Of a DNA stretch of 64,000 nucleotides, positions 26,389 to 35,218 are shown piece by piece; within the stretch, counting starts at the first letter, position 1; every line of letters starts with the position of its first letter. Made by a program: the position numbers and the translations under genes. The notes under the pieces are model-generated. The model had not been told where the DNA came from. It did no database searches and was given only the letters and a program-made list of their open reading frames with translations. The stretch is taken from the NCBI GenBank assembly GCA_023420895.1, contig JAEZUY010000041.1, forward strand, positions 1-64,000, in the 5' to 3' direction. This stretch comes from Bacillota bacterium (GTDB lineage Bacteria; Bacillota; Clostridia; Tissierellales; Gottschalkiaceae).

Positions 26389-28791
26389 TTAGCTTCTTAA
26401 ATGAGCATCTAGTTCTTTTTCTAATGCGTCTACAACTTTCTTGTGAACTGGAACTACTTCTTCATCAGTAAGCGTTCTCTCATCTGAGTTATACTGTATT
26501 GAATAAGCTATGCTCTTCTTGCCTTCTTCTATCTGATCACCTTCATAGACGTCAAACATCTCAATATTTTTAACGAGTGCTCCTCCGTTTTCTTTTATAA
26601 CTCTCTCTATATCTTTAACCATCACTTCTCTGTCAACTATTAAAGCTATATCTCTAGTTATAGAAGGATATTTTGGAAGCGGTCTGTATTTCTTAGTTCC
26701 GCCCTTTAAGAAGAACATTCTGTTGAAATCGAATTCAGCAAGGTACGCTCTCTGTTTAAGGTCGTAATTTTCCTGAACATCAGGGTGAACTTCTCCGAAA
26801 ACTCCAAGGTAGTAGTTTTCACATACTATAGAAGCCGCTCTTCCCGGATGGAATGTAGGATTGTTTTCTTCTCTCACGTATTCATAATTTTCTATTCCCA
26901 TCATCTGGAACAGTTCGTCTATAACGCCTTTCATTGTGAAGAAATCTCCTTCTCCATACATACCCATTGAAAGAATTCTTCTCTCTTTAGGAAGTGTTTC
27001 TACCGGAAGTTCATTCGGTATGAATATATTTCCTATTTCATAAGTGAATATTGAAGGAACCCCGTATCTGCTGTTTCTCACAAGAACGTCCATAGTATTT
27101 CCCATAAGTGTAGTTCTCATAACTGAATAGTCCTCTCCAAGAGGATTTTTTATCTTAACATAGTTTCTTAAAACACTGCTTTCAGATATATTCAGTTTGT
27201 CGAACTGTGAAGGACTTACAAATGAATAAGTCATAATCTCGTTCAGACCCATAGAAGTCAGAGCGTTTTTAGCCCAGTCCTGCTTATTTCTTATACAAGA
27301 TTTTCTCCCTCTTTTTATAACTCCTGTGAGAGGTTTAGCTTCTATATTGTCGAATCCGTACATTCTTGCAATTTCCTCTATTATATCTTCAGGAATGCTT
27401 ATATCTCTTCTGAATGTAGGAACTTTTGAAACTATAGAATCTCCTGATTTTTCAGATTCTATTTCAAGATAGTTAAGGATATTTAGAATTTTTTCTTCTC
27501 CTATATCCTGTCCTATAAGATCATTTATTTTCTCTATTCTGACTTTCACTTCTTTTTCTTCAGGCATATTTCCTTCTACAGACATATATCCTCCGACTAC
27601 TGTACCTGCTCCTATTTCTTCTATAAGAGCGCATACTCTGTCTCCTGCCATTTTTGCAAGATTTGCATCAAGACCTTTTTCAAATCTGCTTGAAGCTTCA
27701 GTTCTAAGTCCAAGTTTTTTTGATGTAAGTCTTACAGATTTTGCGCTGAAACATGCAGATTCTATTAGTATATTCTTGGTTTCAGGAGTGACTTCACTGT
27801 CCAGTCCTCCCATAACTCCTGCTATAGCTATCTGCTCTTTTCCGTCGTTTATCATAAGCATAGAGCTGTCAAGAGTTCTCTCTGTATCGTCTAGAGTCTT
27901 GAATTTGTCTCCGTCAGAAGCTCTTTTAACTACTATCTTTTTATCTGCAAGATTGTCTAAATCGAAAGCGTGAAGCGGCTGTCCGAGCTCAAGCATTACA
28001 TAGTTAGTTATATCTACTATATTGTTTATAGGTCTCATTCCGGCTTCCATAAGTCTAGTCTGAATCCACAGCGGAGACTCTCCTATTTTAACGTCTTTTA
28101 CAACTCTCGCATAATATGCTTCGCAAAGATCTTTGTCTTCAACTTCAAGTCCGTTGAAATAGTCTTTTATATCTCCTTCTTCATTTTCAATTTCAGTTGA
28201 AGGATATTCTATTTTTCTCTCTATAGCGGCTCCTGTTTCTCTAGCCATTCCCACTATTGAAAGACAGTCCGGTCTGTTAGGAGTTATCTCGAATTCTATG
28301 ACTTCGTCGTCCATTCCGAGAACGTCTCTTATATCTGCTCCTAATTCAACATCGTCCTGTATTAAAAGAACTCCGTCTCTGTATTCTTTAGGTATAACTG
28401 AATCTGAATATCCCAGCTCTTCATACGAGCAGAGCATACCGTTTGATTCCACACCTCTCAGTTTTCCCTTCTTTATTTTCATTCCTATTGGAAGTTTTGA
28501 ACCTACTAGCGCTACCGGAACCGTATCTCCTTCTGAAACGTTCGGCGCCCCTGTAACTATCTGAAGAAGCTCATCTTCTCCTATATTTATTCTAGTTATA
28601 ACTAATTTGTCCGCGTCAGGGTGTTTTTCTATCTTCTCTATCTTCCCTACAACTACTTTAGTTACACCTTTATCCACATTTTCTATAGATTCAACGTGTG
28701 AACCCGATTCATTCAGTTTGTCGGCTAACTCTCTCATATCGTAGCCGTCTGTATCTATATATTCTTTCATCCAATTAACTGGTACGAACAT
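26389..28791 (-). CDS. pheT: Phenylalanyl-tRNA synthetase beta subunit
   Basis: 800 residues, complete. N-terminal EMAP/tRNA-binding domain (about 40-155: KIEKHPDADKL, TGAPNVSEGD), B3/B4 editing domain, B5 domain (about 405-475), catalytic-like core and the C-terminal ferredoxin-fold anticodon-binding domain (KYPSITRDIALIVD). With PheS it forms the alpha2-beta2 enzyme charging tRNA-Phe and edits mischarged Tyr. It lies 50 bp after pheS and both are under the upstream T-box. Confidence 0.97.
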   Translation of the reverse strand: MFVPVNWMKEYIDTDGYDMRELADKLNESGSHVESIENVDKGVTKVVVGKIEKIEKHPDADKLVITRINIGEDELLQIVTGAPNVSEGDTVPVALVGSKLPIGMKIKKGKLRGVESNGMLCSYEELGYSDSVIPKEYRDGVLLIQDDVELGADIRDVLGMDDEVIEFEITPNRPDCLSIVGMARETGAAIERKIEYPSTEIENEEGDIKDYFNGLEVEDKDLCEAYYARVVKDVKIGESPLWIQTRLMEAGMRPINNIVDITNYVMLELGQPLHAFDLDNLADKKIVVKRASDGDKFKTLDDTERTLDSSMLMINDGKEQIAIAGVMGGLDSEVTPETKNILIESACFSAKSVRLTSKKLGLRTEASSRFEKGLDANLAKMAGDRVCALIEEIGAGTVVGGYMSVEGNMPEEKEVKVRIEKINDLIGQDIGEEKILNILNYLEIESEKSGDSIVSKVPTFRRDISIPEDIIEEIARMYGFDNIEAKPLTGVIKRGRKSCIRNKQDWAKNALTSMGLNEIMTYSFVSPSQFDKLNISESSVLRNYVKIKNPLGEDYSVMRTTLMGNTMDVLVRNSRYGVPSIFTYEIGNIFIPNELPVETLPKERRILSMGMYGEGDFFTMKGVIDELFQMMGIENYEYVREENNPTFHPGRAASIVCENYYLGVFGEVHPDVQENYDLKQRAYLAEFDFNRMFFLKGGTKKYRPLPKYPSITRDIALIVDREVMVKDIERVIKENGGALVKNIEMFDVYEGDQIEEGKKSIAYSIQYNSDERTLTDEEVVPVHKKVVDALEKELDAHLRS

Positions 28792-28841
28792 TTAATTTCC
28801 TCCTATTTGCTTTTAATTAGTATTTATATATTAATTCCGAA

Positions 28842-29864
28842 TTAGAACTGGTCTAAGAATCTCTTGTCGTTTTCAAACAGAAGTCTTATATTGTCTATTC
28901 CGTATTTAACCATAGCTATTCTGTCAAGACCCAGTCCGAATGCGAATCCGCTGTATTCTTCTGAATCTATTCCGCAGTTCTCAAGCACTTTAGGATGGAC
29001 CATTCCGCATCCCAGAAGTTCCATGCTCCAGCCTGTATCTCCGCATGAAGGACATCCCTTTCCTCCGCAGTCGAAACACTGAACGTCTACTTCAACACTC
29101 GGTTCTGTGAATGGGAAGTAGTGCGGTCTGTATCTCGTTTCAAGCTGGCTTCCGAATATCTCTCTTATGAAAAGATCTATAGTGTCCTTAAGATTAGCCA
29201 CACTCACTTTCTTGTCTATAACCAGACCTTCAAGCTGGTGGAACATAGGCGAGTGTGTATCGTCAACGTCGTCGAATCTGAACGTTCTTCCTGAAGAAAC
29301 TATTCTTATAGGAGGTTTAGTGTTCTCCATAACTCTTATCTGAACTGGTGAAGTGTGAGTTCTCAGTAAAAGATCTTTAGTTATATAGAAAGTGTCCGAC
29401 TCGTCTCTTGACGGGTGATTATCCGGTGAATTAAGCGCATCGAAGTTATGGTATACGTCTTCTATCTCCGGTCCTTCAACTATATCAAATCCCATGTTCT
29501 GGAAAGTAGTCTCCAGTTCTTCTATAACCTGAACTAGAGGATGTCTGTGTCCTAATACAGGTTTTTTTCCCGGCATAGATATATCAAGTCTTTCTGATTT
29601 TATCTTTTCAGCCTTTATTCTCTCTTTCAGAGATGTTCTTACCTCATCAAGTTTAGTTTCTATGCTTTCTCTAACTTCATTTGAAAGCTGACCCATAACA
29701 GGTCTCTCTTCTTTAGAAAGTTTTCCCATTCCTCTGAGTATTTTAGTAAGCAGTCCTTTCTTTCCTAAATACTCAACTCTGACTTTCTCAAGTTCATCAA
29801 TAGACGCAACTGAGTCTATTTTTTCTAGCGCCTCTTTTTTAATCTGGCTTAACTGCTCTTTCAA
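28842..29864 (-). CDS. pheS: Phenylalanyl-tRNA synthetase alpha subunit
   Basis: 340 residues, complete. N-terminal coiled coil (1-90), then class II catalytic core: FDALNSPDNHPSRDESDTFYI (motif 1-2 region), FRFDDVDDTHSPMFHQLEGL and the C-terminal GFAFGLGLDRIAMVKYGI (motif 3). A Cys quartet (CFDCGGKGCPSCG) sits in the FTEPSVEVDVQCFDCGG stretch and is usual in this subtype. TTG start at 29864 behind AGAGGGG. Expression is probably controlled by uncharged tRNA-Phe through the T-box leader. Confidence 0.97.
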   Translation of the reverse strand: MKEQLSQIKKEALEKIDSVASIDELEKVRVEYLGKKGLLTKILRGMGKLSKEERPVMGQLSNEVRESIETKLDEVRTSLKERIKAEKIKSERLDISMPGKKPVLGHRHPLVQVIEELETTFQNMGFDIVEGPEIEDVYHNFDALNSPDNHPSRDESDTFYITKDLLLRTHTSPVQIRVMENTKPPIRIVSSGRTFRFDDVDDTHSPMFHQLEGLVIDKKVSVANLKDTIDLFIREIFGSQLETRYRPHYFPFTEPSVEVDVQCFDCGGKGCPSCGDTGWSMELLGCGMVHPKVLENCGIDSEEYSGFAFGLGLDRIAMVKYGIDNIRLLFENDKRFLDQF

Positions 29865-29907
29865 CTATAACCCCTCTTTTCTAAATTATTTATAATTTTC
29901 TCAGAAA

Positions 29908-30175
29908 ATAAAAAAGCCCCGTCCCCAATAAGGGACGAAGCGAATTTCCGTGTTACCACCCTAGTTATCCGCAAATAGCAGCGAATCACTCAAAAATTTT
30001 AACGGCATTACCGGCAAAGCCTATTCTTTCAGAACAGCAATCTGAAATTTCAGCCCGCAGCTCCGGAGTGAATTTCTCTTAAGGAAGCGGACAGCTCTCA
30101 GCAGTACTGTCCTCTCTGTGTTTTTCCCAGATACTTAATCTCCTTCAAAGCTTTTAAATATCAATTTTCTGTACT
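29908..30175 (-). ncRNA. T-box leader of pheST (Phe)
   Basis: The minus strand carries the T-box core AGGGTGGTAACACGG at 29948-29962, followed by an intrinsic terminator (CGTCCC / GGGGACG, then TTTTTT at 29911-29937). Upstream, AGTACTGCTGAGAGCTG fits the Stem I signature. A TTC (Phe) codon in CTGAAATTTCAGA at 30044-30046 is the best specifier candidate. Uncharged tRNA-Phe would stabilise the antiterminator and let pheS-pheT be read. Confidence 0.88.
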
Positions 30176-30215
30176 CTATATCAATCTCTTATATGCTTTT
30201 CTATTTCCAATAATA

Positions 30216-30245
30216 ATTATAGCATATTTTTCTTGAATTTACGAA
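30216..30245 (-). promoter_or_regulatory. Promoter of the pheST transcript
   Basis: Minus-strand TGCTATAAT is an extended -10 box (TATAAT at 30216-30221) about 45 bases before the T-box leader. The -35 box (TTCGTA at 18 bp spacing) is weak. Confidence 0.55.
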
Positions 30246-30257
30246 CTTTTGATCTTC

Positions 30258-30617
30258 TTAATCATTTTTCAGCTCTTCTATTTTTTCTTCTACTGTATCT
30301 TTAAGCTCTTCAGCTTCAATATCTACCTCTTCCCATCCGTCAAATTCATCCAGACTTCTGAGAACAGGTTCAGAACCTTCCATATATTCAAATCCAACAT
30401 GAGCAAACTGGGCTCTCTCTTCTACACCTGTCTCTTTGTCTCTGACAGAAAGTCCCGGATTTTCATCTCTTCTCAGCTTGTCTCCTTCGCTCAGTCCAAG
30501 AGTATTTCCTTTTCTGTCCAGATATTCCTTTCCCGGATTGACTCTTTCATATCTTATTATATCTTTATCATCGATTTCTATTTCTTCATTCGTTTTTGTA
30601 TTTCTGAATTTTCTCAT
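30258..30617 (-). CDS. Small acidic hypothetical protein
   Basis: 119 residues, strongly charged and without membrane segment, signal peptide or cysteine. It opens with MRKFRNTKTNEEIEI and ends in an acidic helix (EELKDTVEEKIEELKND). The motif EKETGVEERAQFAHVGFEYMEGSEP-like centre (about 60-85) is not one I can assign. ATG follows GAGGAGG. It is a single gene between the T-box promoter and the MltG-like gene. Confidence 0.6.
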   Translation of the reverse strand: MRKFRNTKTNEEIEIDDKDIIRYERVNPGKEYLDRKGNTLGLSEGDKLRRDENPGLSVRDKETGVEERAQFAHVGFEYMEGSEPVLRSLDEFDGWEEVDIEAEELKDTVEEKIEELKND

Positions 30618-30739
30618 AAAACTTCCTCCTCGCTTATTCTTCTTAAATATTGATTACCACATAATATCAGATATATAACAGTATTAAACAAAGTTTAAGC
30701 TGTCTTATATAAAATTTACAGTATACTGTTTCAGATTTT

Positions 30740-31669
30740 CTATTTTCCGTAAAGTTCCTGTTTATTTATCTTGTCAAATTCGCCCACAGGAGACTCTGCT
30801 TTAAATCTCTCCATCGTGACCATACCGTCACTATCGAACTGCCCGAAGTCAGAATAGAAATGCATCTCTCCCGTTACATAGTCGTAGAAAAAATATTTAA
30901 GCGACTCGTCTGTACTCTTTCCTGAAGCCGCTTTAAGACTTTCATCGCTGAATGAACCTATAGGTCCTGCTGGAAGTCCTTCACTGTAATAAGTATTGTA
31001 TCCGCTTTCTATTTCTGTATCATCGTAAGTAAGATACGGTCTCTGATAGCCGAGCGCATACTCCGCAGTTACACATGACTGAAGCTTTGAACCTTCTGAA
31101 AGTCTGTTTAAAAAAACATCAGCAGTTTCCTGTCTGTGTTCTCCCCCGAGACATTCAGCTTCTATTACTGAAGCCAGAATTATTCTTTCCTGTGCCGTAA
31201 GACTGTTTAAGTTCGTCACAGCCGCTTCTATATCACTGTATCTCTTTTCTGTTTCATCTATAAATTTCTTCATCTGCTCATTGAGACTTTCCTCTGTTAT
31301 ATCATGTTCTCCTGGAGAAATCATTCCCTCCATCTTTCTGAATCCTTCAGCTTCAGGACTTATCAGTTCAGACTCCGCATTTGAAAATACTTCTTTCACT
31401 TCCTCTTCAGTTATGCCGTAAACTTCTGAAATTTCAGGAATTATATCTCTTTCAAGCTGAGCTCCGTTTATGACTTCTATTTTTCCTAGAACCTCTTTCT
31501 GTTCTTTTTCCTCATTGGCTGAAGAACTGATTTCCTCTTTCTGGTTTTCTGCAGCTTCAGTTTTTTCTGAACTTTCCCCTGTTTCAATATTTTCAGTTTT
31601 CGTATTTTGAGAACAGCCTGGAAATACGGCAAGTCCCAATGCCAGAACTGCTGCTAAAAATTTTTTCAT
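30740..31669 (-). CDS. MltG-like (YceG) lipoprotein, endolytic transglycosylase
   Basis: 309 residues. Lipoprotein signal with lipobox FPGC (C19), a low-complexity Glu-rich linker (20-60) and a YceG-like catalytic domain: ILASVIEAE with catalytic-type E170, VFLNRLSEGSKLQSC, YNTYYSEGLPAGPIGSFS and a C-terminal YFFYDYVTGEMHFYSDF. MltG cleaves nascent glycan strands and sets their length. The N-terminal LysM-like part of MltG is short or absent here, and the anchor is lipid, not a membrane helix as is usual. Preceded by an SLH/transglutaminase gene 42 bp upstream. Confidence 0.8.
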   Translation of the reverse strand: MKKFLAAVLALGLAVFPGCSQNTKTENIETGESSEKTEAAENQKEEISSSANEEKEQKEVLGKIEVINGAQLERDIIPEISEVYGITEEEVKEVFSNAESELISPEAEGFRKMEGMISPGEHDITEESLNEQMKKFIDETEKRYSDIEAAVTNLNSLTAQERIILASVIEAECLGGEHRQETADVFLNRLSEGSKLQSCVTAEYALGYQRPYLTYDDTEIESGYNTYYSEGLPAGPIGSFSDESLKAASGKSTDESLKYFFYDYVTGEMHFYSDFGQFDSDGMVTMERFKAESPVGEFDKINKQELYGK

Positions 31670-31678
31670 CTATATTAT

Positions 31679-31703
31679 CCGGCTGAACTGCCGGAACCCT
31701 CCT
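31679..31703 (-). promoter_or_regulatory. SD-hairpin-start arrangement before the MltG-like gene
   Basis: On the minus strand the only good ribosome-binding site, GGAGGG (31698-31703), lies 27 bases from the ATG at 31669, but a CCGGC/GCCGG hairpin (31679-31694) occupies the gap; folded, it would leave about 11 bases. It may act as a spacer that brings the site close to the start. Confidence 0.45.
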
Positions 31704-31711
31704 CTCAAAAT

Positions 31712-33202
31712 CTATTTAAAAAAACTTTCCTTTACGATGCGTTCAGGTATGCCTATATATTTTTCTCGTTCAGGATTTTCAAAAGCTCTGAAGAATGTCT
31801 TTTCTTTCTTCGAAAACATAGTATCCATTTCATGATGTCTGCTGTTGTCAGAATAATAAAATTTATAAGAAATCTCATCATCGCTTACATCCGGTCCGTC
31901 CGGTGTCAGCATATCATCCCATGTCAAATCTATTATATTATTCGTATTGAATCTCGTATCGACATTCCATTCATGAAGTCCTATATACTCGTAATTTTCG
32001 TCGTAGGCTTCACCCCATGCAGTTCTCACAGGAAGATTGTTTCTGTCTGCAAACAGCTGATAAAGTCCCGCATAAGCTTTGCAGAGCCCTTCGCCCCCGC
32101 TTATTATAGAATAAGGCGAGGAGATTATAACTCCCTTGCTGTTAACCCACGAATCGTTCACTGTATAAGTCGATCTTCTTATTATGCCGTCATGGAAAAA
32201 CTTCAGCTTCTCATCAACAGTCATCTCTGAAGCAAAATCACTTATATAGTCTACCCACTGATCTGCAATCATCTGATCTTCCGGCGTTATCCATGTCTCT
32301 ATATTTATAACACATTCATCGTCGTCATAAACTATTATATCTAAAGAAGGATCTTCAACTATTATGCAGAGCTGATAAGTTCCTTTAAGCGCTTTATTCA
32401 ATGAATCCATCACTATCTCTTTTGCTTCTTTCTTGTTTTTCACACCTCTGAATCTCGTGGACTTGAATCTTATAGGATAAAACTCTCCGTGATGATAATG
32501 TCTCAGAACTTCATCCCTCAGCTCATCATAATTAGAATTATCCAAATCCAGAACGAAACTGTCGTTCTTCTGTTTAAGCCTTCTGAGCACGCTCGCAATC
32601 TCGGCTCTAGTGACTTTTCCTTCCGGTCTGAAACTCCCGTCTTCGTAACCTTCCAAAATTCCGCCGAGTTCATTTATATCACTTTCAGCAAAAGAATTTC
32701 CAGTGTCACTGAAACTCTTATTGTATTCTATATCCGGAACCATTATTTTCCTCGCTATAGAGGCAAGCTCTGCTCTAGTTATAGTATTTTCCGGTCTGAA
32801 AGTTCTGTCGGGATATCCGTTTATATATTCTCTTCTGAGCATAAACGATATGTACTCAGTGCTCCATCTGTCTTTTACATCTGTAAGAGTCAGAGAATGT
32901 CTCGAGAATTTTCTGCCGAGTGAAAGAATTTTTGCCGCCTCTTCTCTTGTAACATAGTTGTCAGGTCTGAAGCTTCCGTCTCCATAGCCTGATATATATC
33001 CGTTTTTAGCCGCCCATTTAATATTATCGTATCCCCAGTGTCCATCTATATCATTTGGAATAAAATTTTCTCCGTCTTCTTCAGGCTGATATACAAAGCC
33101 CGAGTCGTCTATGAAAGGATCGAACTGCCTGTCTGCTGTCGAATAGCTGCTGAATAAAGTCACTATTCCTGCAGTTAAAATCAATTTTCTTAAGAATTTC
33201 AT
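31712..33202 (-). CDS. SLH-domain protein with transglutaminase-like domain
   Basis: About 496 residues, secreted. Signal peptide MKFLRKLILTAGIVTLFSSYS. Three SLH repeats (about 40-230), each with the GYxDGSFRP-type motif (GYGDGSFRPDNYVTREEAAK, GYPDRTFRPENTITRAELAS, GYEDGSFRPEGKVTRAEIAS), which bind pyruvylated cell-wall polymer. C-terminal transglutaminase/CYLx-like domain: catalytic Cys in GLCKAYA, His in GLHEWNV, Asp in IIDLTWDD, all present. Such enzymes crosslink or cleave peptides; the substrate here is unknown. ATG at 33202 is preferred to 33235 because GGAAGGG lies upstream. Confidence 0.85.
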   Translation of the reverse strand: MKFLRKLILTAGIVTLFSSYSTADRQFDPFIDDSGFVYQPEEDGENFIPNDIDGHWGYDNIKWAAKNGYISGYGDGSFRPDNYVTREEAAKILSLGRKFSRHSLTLTDVKDRWSTEYISFMLRREYINGYPDRTFRPENTITRAELASIARKIMVPDIEYNKSFSDTGNSFAESDINELGGILEGYEDGSFRPEGKVTRAEIASVLRRLKQKNDSFVLDLDNSNYDELRDEVLRHYHHGEFYPIRFKSTRFRGVKNKKEAKEIVMDSLNKALKGTYQLCIIVEDPSLDIIVYDDDECVINIETWITPEDQMIADQWVDYISDFASEMTVDEKLKFFHDGIIRRSTYTVNDSWVNSKGVIISSPYSIISGGEGLCKAYAGLYQLFADRNNLPVRTAWGEAYDENYEYIGLHEWNVDTRFNTNNIIDLTWDDMLTPDGPDVSDDEISYKFYYSDNSRHHEMDTMFSKKEKTFFRAFENPEREKYIGIPERIVKESFFK

Positions 33203-33377
33203 ATCTTCATTCCCTTCCTGCCCTTTTATATACATATTCTTAATTATAATGATATACTCATATAATGTAGTTGTAAAGATGGACAGACGACAAAACAGTT
33301 TTATTATTTTAATTCAGAGCAGTTCACTTATATGTGATAGAATATAGTTGAGAGGCAAAATTAATTGAGGTGATTTA

Positions 33378-33608
33378 ATGAAAATTGGATGCAGAACGCC
33401 TAGCTTAAAAAAATCTTTTAAAGCGAGAACTACTAGTAAGTGGAAAAGAAGGATGAAAAAACATATAATTCCGCTTTACGGCAAAAAAGGAACCGGAATT
33501 ATAAAGGATCCTAAAAAAGCTGTTTACAATAAAGTTTATCAGAGAGCCACCTTTGATATAACTAGACCGCTTAAAGATTCAATAAAAGACTCTAATCAGA
33601 ATACGTAA
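33378..33608 (+). CDS. Small basic protein, function unknown
   Basis: 76 residues with very many Lys/Arg, no cysteine except C5. The middle KKHIIPLYGKKGTGIIKDPKKAVYNKVYQRATFDI is a pattern I have seen in small Firmicutes proteins, sometimes near prophages, but it has no known role; the charge suggests nucleic-acid binding. ATG follows GAGGTGA at good spacing. It is bounded by a strong terminator, and the prophage begins about 270 bp later. Confidence 0.65.
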   Translation: MKIGCRTPSLKKSFKARTTSKWKRRMKKHIIPLYGKKGTGIIKDPKKAVYNKVYQRATFDITRPLKDSIKDSNQNT

Positions 33609-33627
33609 AAGTATGTAATATATAATC

Positions 33628-33656
33628 AAGCCCCTGATAAATTCAGGGGCTTTTTA
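33628..33656 (+). terminator. Terminator after the small basic gene
   Basis: Stem AAGCCCCTGA / TCAGGGGCTT with a five-base loop followed by TTTATT, 20 bp past the stop. Confidence 0.88.
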
Positions 33657-33669
33657 TTATTTTAAATAA

Positions 33670-33697
33670 AAAAACCGCAGATACAATATCTGCGGAT
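33670..33697 (-). terminator. Terminator at the end of the prophage lysis end
   Basis: CCGCAGATA / TATCTGCGG stem with a three-base loop; on the minus strand it is followed by TTTTTTTA. It would stop transcription coming out of the prophage late operon 180 bp after the amidase stop. Confidence 0.8.
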
Positions 33698-33877
33698 ATA
33701 TTTGAATAATATACTATCTTTTTGAGAATTTCATATGAGTATTCTACAGACTTGTATGATGTTTTGTTACCAGTAAGTTACCAATACATCAAATTCTATA
33801 GGATTATGCAGCGTTTATGCATGTTTTTTATGATTTTCTATAATCTATATTTACAACTTTCTACTATTATATAGTGT
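33698..33877. other. Host/prophage junction region, probable attL
   Basis: About 180 bp of AT-rich DNA without a gene between the host terminators and the amidase stop. It contains the short direct repeat GTTACCagtaaGTTACC (33769-33785 area) and ATGCAgcgtttATGCA. The attachment core must lie here or at 33.6-33.7 kb, but it cannot be defined because the other junction is outside the window. Confidence 0.4.
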
Positions 33878-34621
33878 CTATTTCTGTAGCTTATTATATA
33901 TAGCTTCTAATGCATCTACCATAATCCTACAAAATTCACCTCTCGTCATGCAATCAGCCAGACGTGTTTCGTTAAATCCTTCAAATCCAATTTTAGTGGC
34001 AACATCATTAAATTTTTTCAAATCTGGATATGCCCAAAAATCTTCTCCACCAACTCCTTTAAGGGAAGGCATTATTTCTTCTTTAACGGTTTTTATTATC
34101 GTTTCCTTTATTTGCTTTTCTGTCATATTAGTTTCTCCTCCATCTATATAATTTTTAAGTTGCTCTTTAAATACCCACCACCTAGCCCAATTATACAGCC
34201 TCCAGGTATTTGGACAACTTTTCCTACTTGCATCGTAATGGCGGACAACTTTATCTATTGGGACATTATATTTCTTCATAAGCTGCGCAGTTAGTTCGAT
34301 TGTTCGATTTACTGTTGCAGTTCCGATATCTCCATTTGTCTTGCACATCTCTATCCCGATAGAATTAAAATTAGTTATTCCATATCTGCCGTTGCCATCA
34401 CCAACGTGCCAAGCCGCGTTCCAATCTTCAACAATCTGGTAGGTTTCTTGCTCATCTACAAAGTAATGCGCACTCGCACTTCTGTTTCCTCCGTTAAAGT
34501 AGTTAGCATTTGCCCAAGCAGAATCATCATAATTTCCTGTATCGTGTATAACTATATACTTAACATTGTTCCCAGAACTGAAATTATATGATGTTATTCT
34601 TCTTTTTAAATTTATTGCCAT
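33878..34621 (-). CDS. N-acetylmuramoyl-L-alanine amidase (prophage endolysin)
   Basis: 247 residues. Amidase_2 (PGRP-like) domain at 1-160: zinc ligand H26 in YIVIHDTGN, second His in SASAHYFVD, and RHYDASRKSCPNTW with the third ligand His/Cys region. It cuts the bond between muramic acid and L-Ala in peptidoglycan, releasing virions. The C-terminal 80 residues (after a charged helix) probably bind wall; an RLADCMTRGEFCRIMVDALEAIY end resembles a short SLH-like unit. ATG follows GGAGAG. The holin lies upstream. Confidence 0.9.
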   Translation of the reverse strand: MAINLKRRITSYNFSSGNNVKYIVIHDTGNYDDSAWANANYFNGGNRSASAHYFVDEQETYQIVEDWNAAWHVGDGNGRYGITNFNSIGIEMCKTNGDIGTATVNRTIELTAQLMKKYNVPIDKVVRHYDASRKSCPNTWRLYNWARWWVFKEQLKNYIDGGETNMTEKQIKETIIKTVKEEIMPSLKGVGGEDFWAYPDLKKFNDVATKIGFEGFNETRLADCMTRGEFCRIMVDALEAIYNKLQK

Positions 34622-34753
34622 AATTTCTCTCCTCTCTTAAAAAATGACGCTTAAAAGGCTTTTTAAGGCAATTAAAAAACTTTCTTAATACTTTTCCTTG
34701 TATATTAGACTAACTGCTCTTAATTTAGCTATAATTGCCTTATGCTCTAATTA

Positions 34754-35140
34754 TTATCTTTTTCTACTTTCAGACCCATTTTCAGTATATTCTCGCATTT
34801 GTTTAAAAATTTTTCTAATAAAACTAGGAAAAGGGACTCCAATAGCTTCTAAGTTTTCTAAAACAGAAATTCCATAAACACTTATATAGAAAAAGAGCAT
34901 TGCATTAATTAAATATCCCATTTCTGCTAGTGCTAAGTATGGATATGTTAAGCACACTAACAAAATAATAGCTGTATGTTTTACTAAACCGTTTACGCCA
35001 ATTGTACTGTTTAAACGCTTCTGCTTTATTCCTTTCAAAATGCCCGTTGCTATATCCAAAAGTATAGCTATTATAAGATAATGTATATATATATCTTCTG
35101 CAGCTTTAGCAAAAGCACATATAACTAAATTTATATTCAT
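34754..35140 (-). CDS. Phage holin (phi29/Cph1-type)
   Basis: 128 residues with three hydrophobic segments (about 17-35, 60-80 and 85-105) and a positively charged C-terminus, plus LLDIATGILKGIKQKRLNSTIGVNGLVKHT, the hallmark of the phage_holin_4 family. It makes the membrane pores that let the amidase reach the wall. It precedes the amidase as in most Gram-positive lysis cassettes, with an atypical 130 bp AT-rich gap between them holding no gene. ATG follows GAGGTG. Confidence 0.88.
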   Translation of the reverse strand: MNINLVICAFAKAAEDIYIHYLIIAILLDIATGILKGIKQKRLNSTIGVNGLVKHTAIILLVCLTYPYLALAEMGYLINAMLFFYISVYGISVLENLEAIGVPFPSFIRKIFKQMREYTENGSESRKR

Positions 35141-35161
35141 TCATAAATCACCTCATAAAAA

Positions 35162-35189
35162 AGGCATAAAAAAAGACACATTAAGTGTC
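35162..35189 (-). terminator. Late-operon hairpin element 1 (before holin)
   Basis: On the minus strand GACAC/GTGTC hairpin, T7, ATGCCT. The plus-strand reads AGGCATAAAAAAAGACA followed by the stem. It sits between the CD1375 gene and holin, and shares 17 identical bases with the element at 58291 (see findings). Confidence 0.6.
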
Positions 35190-35218
35190 AGTCTTCATGC
35201 CCTTTATAATAAACCTAT

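Noticed and set aside
33628..33877. tRNA gene as the prophage integration site
   Set aside because: The sequence has terminators but no cloverleaf-like arms or CCA end.
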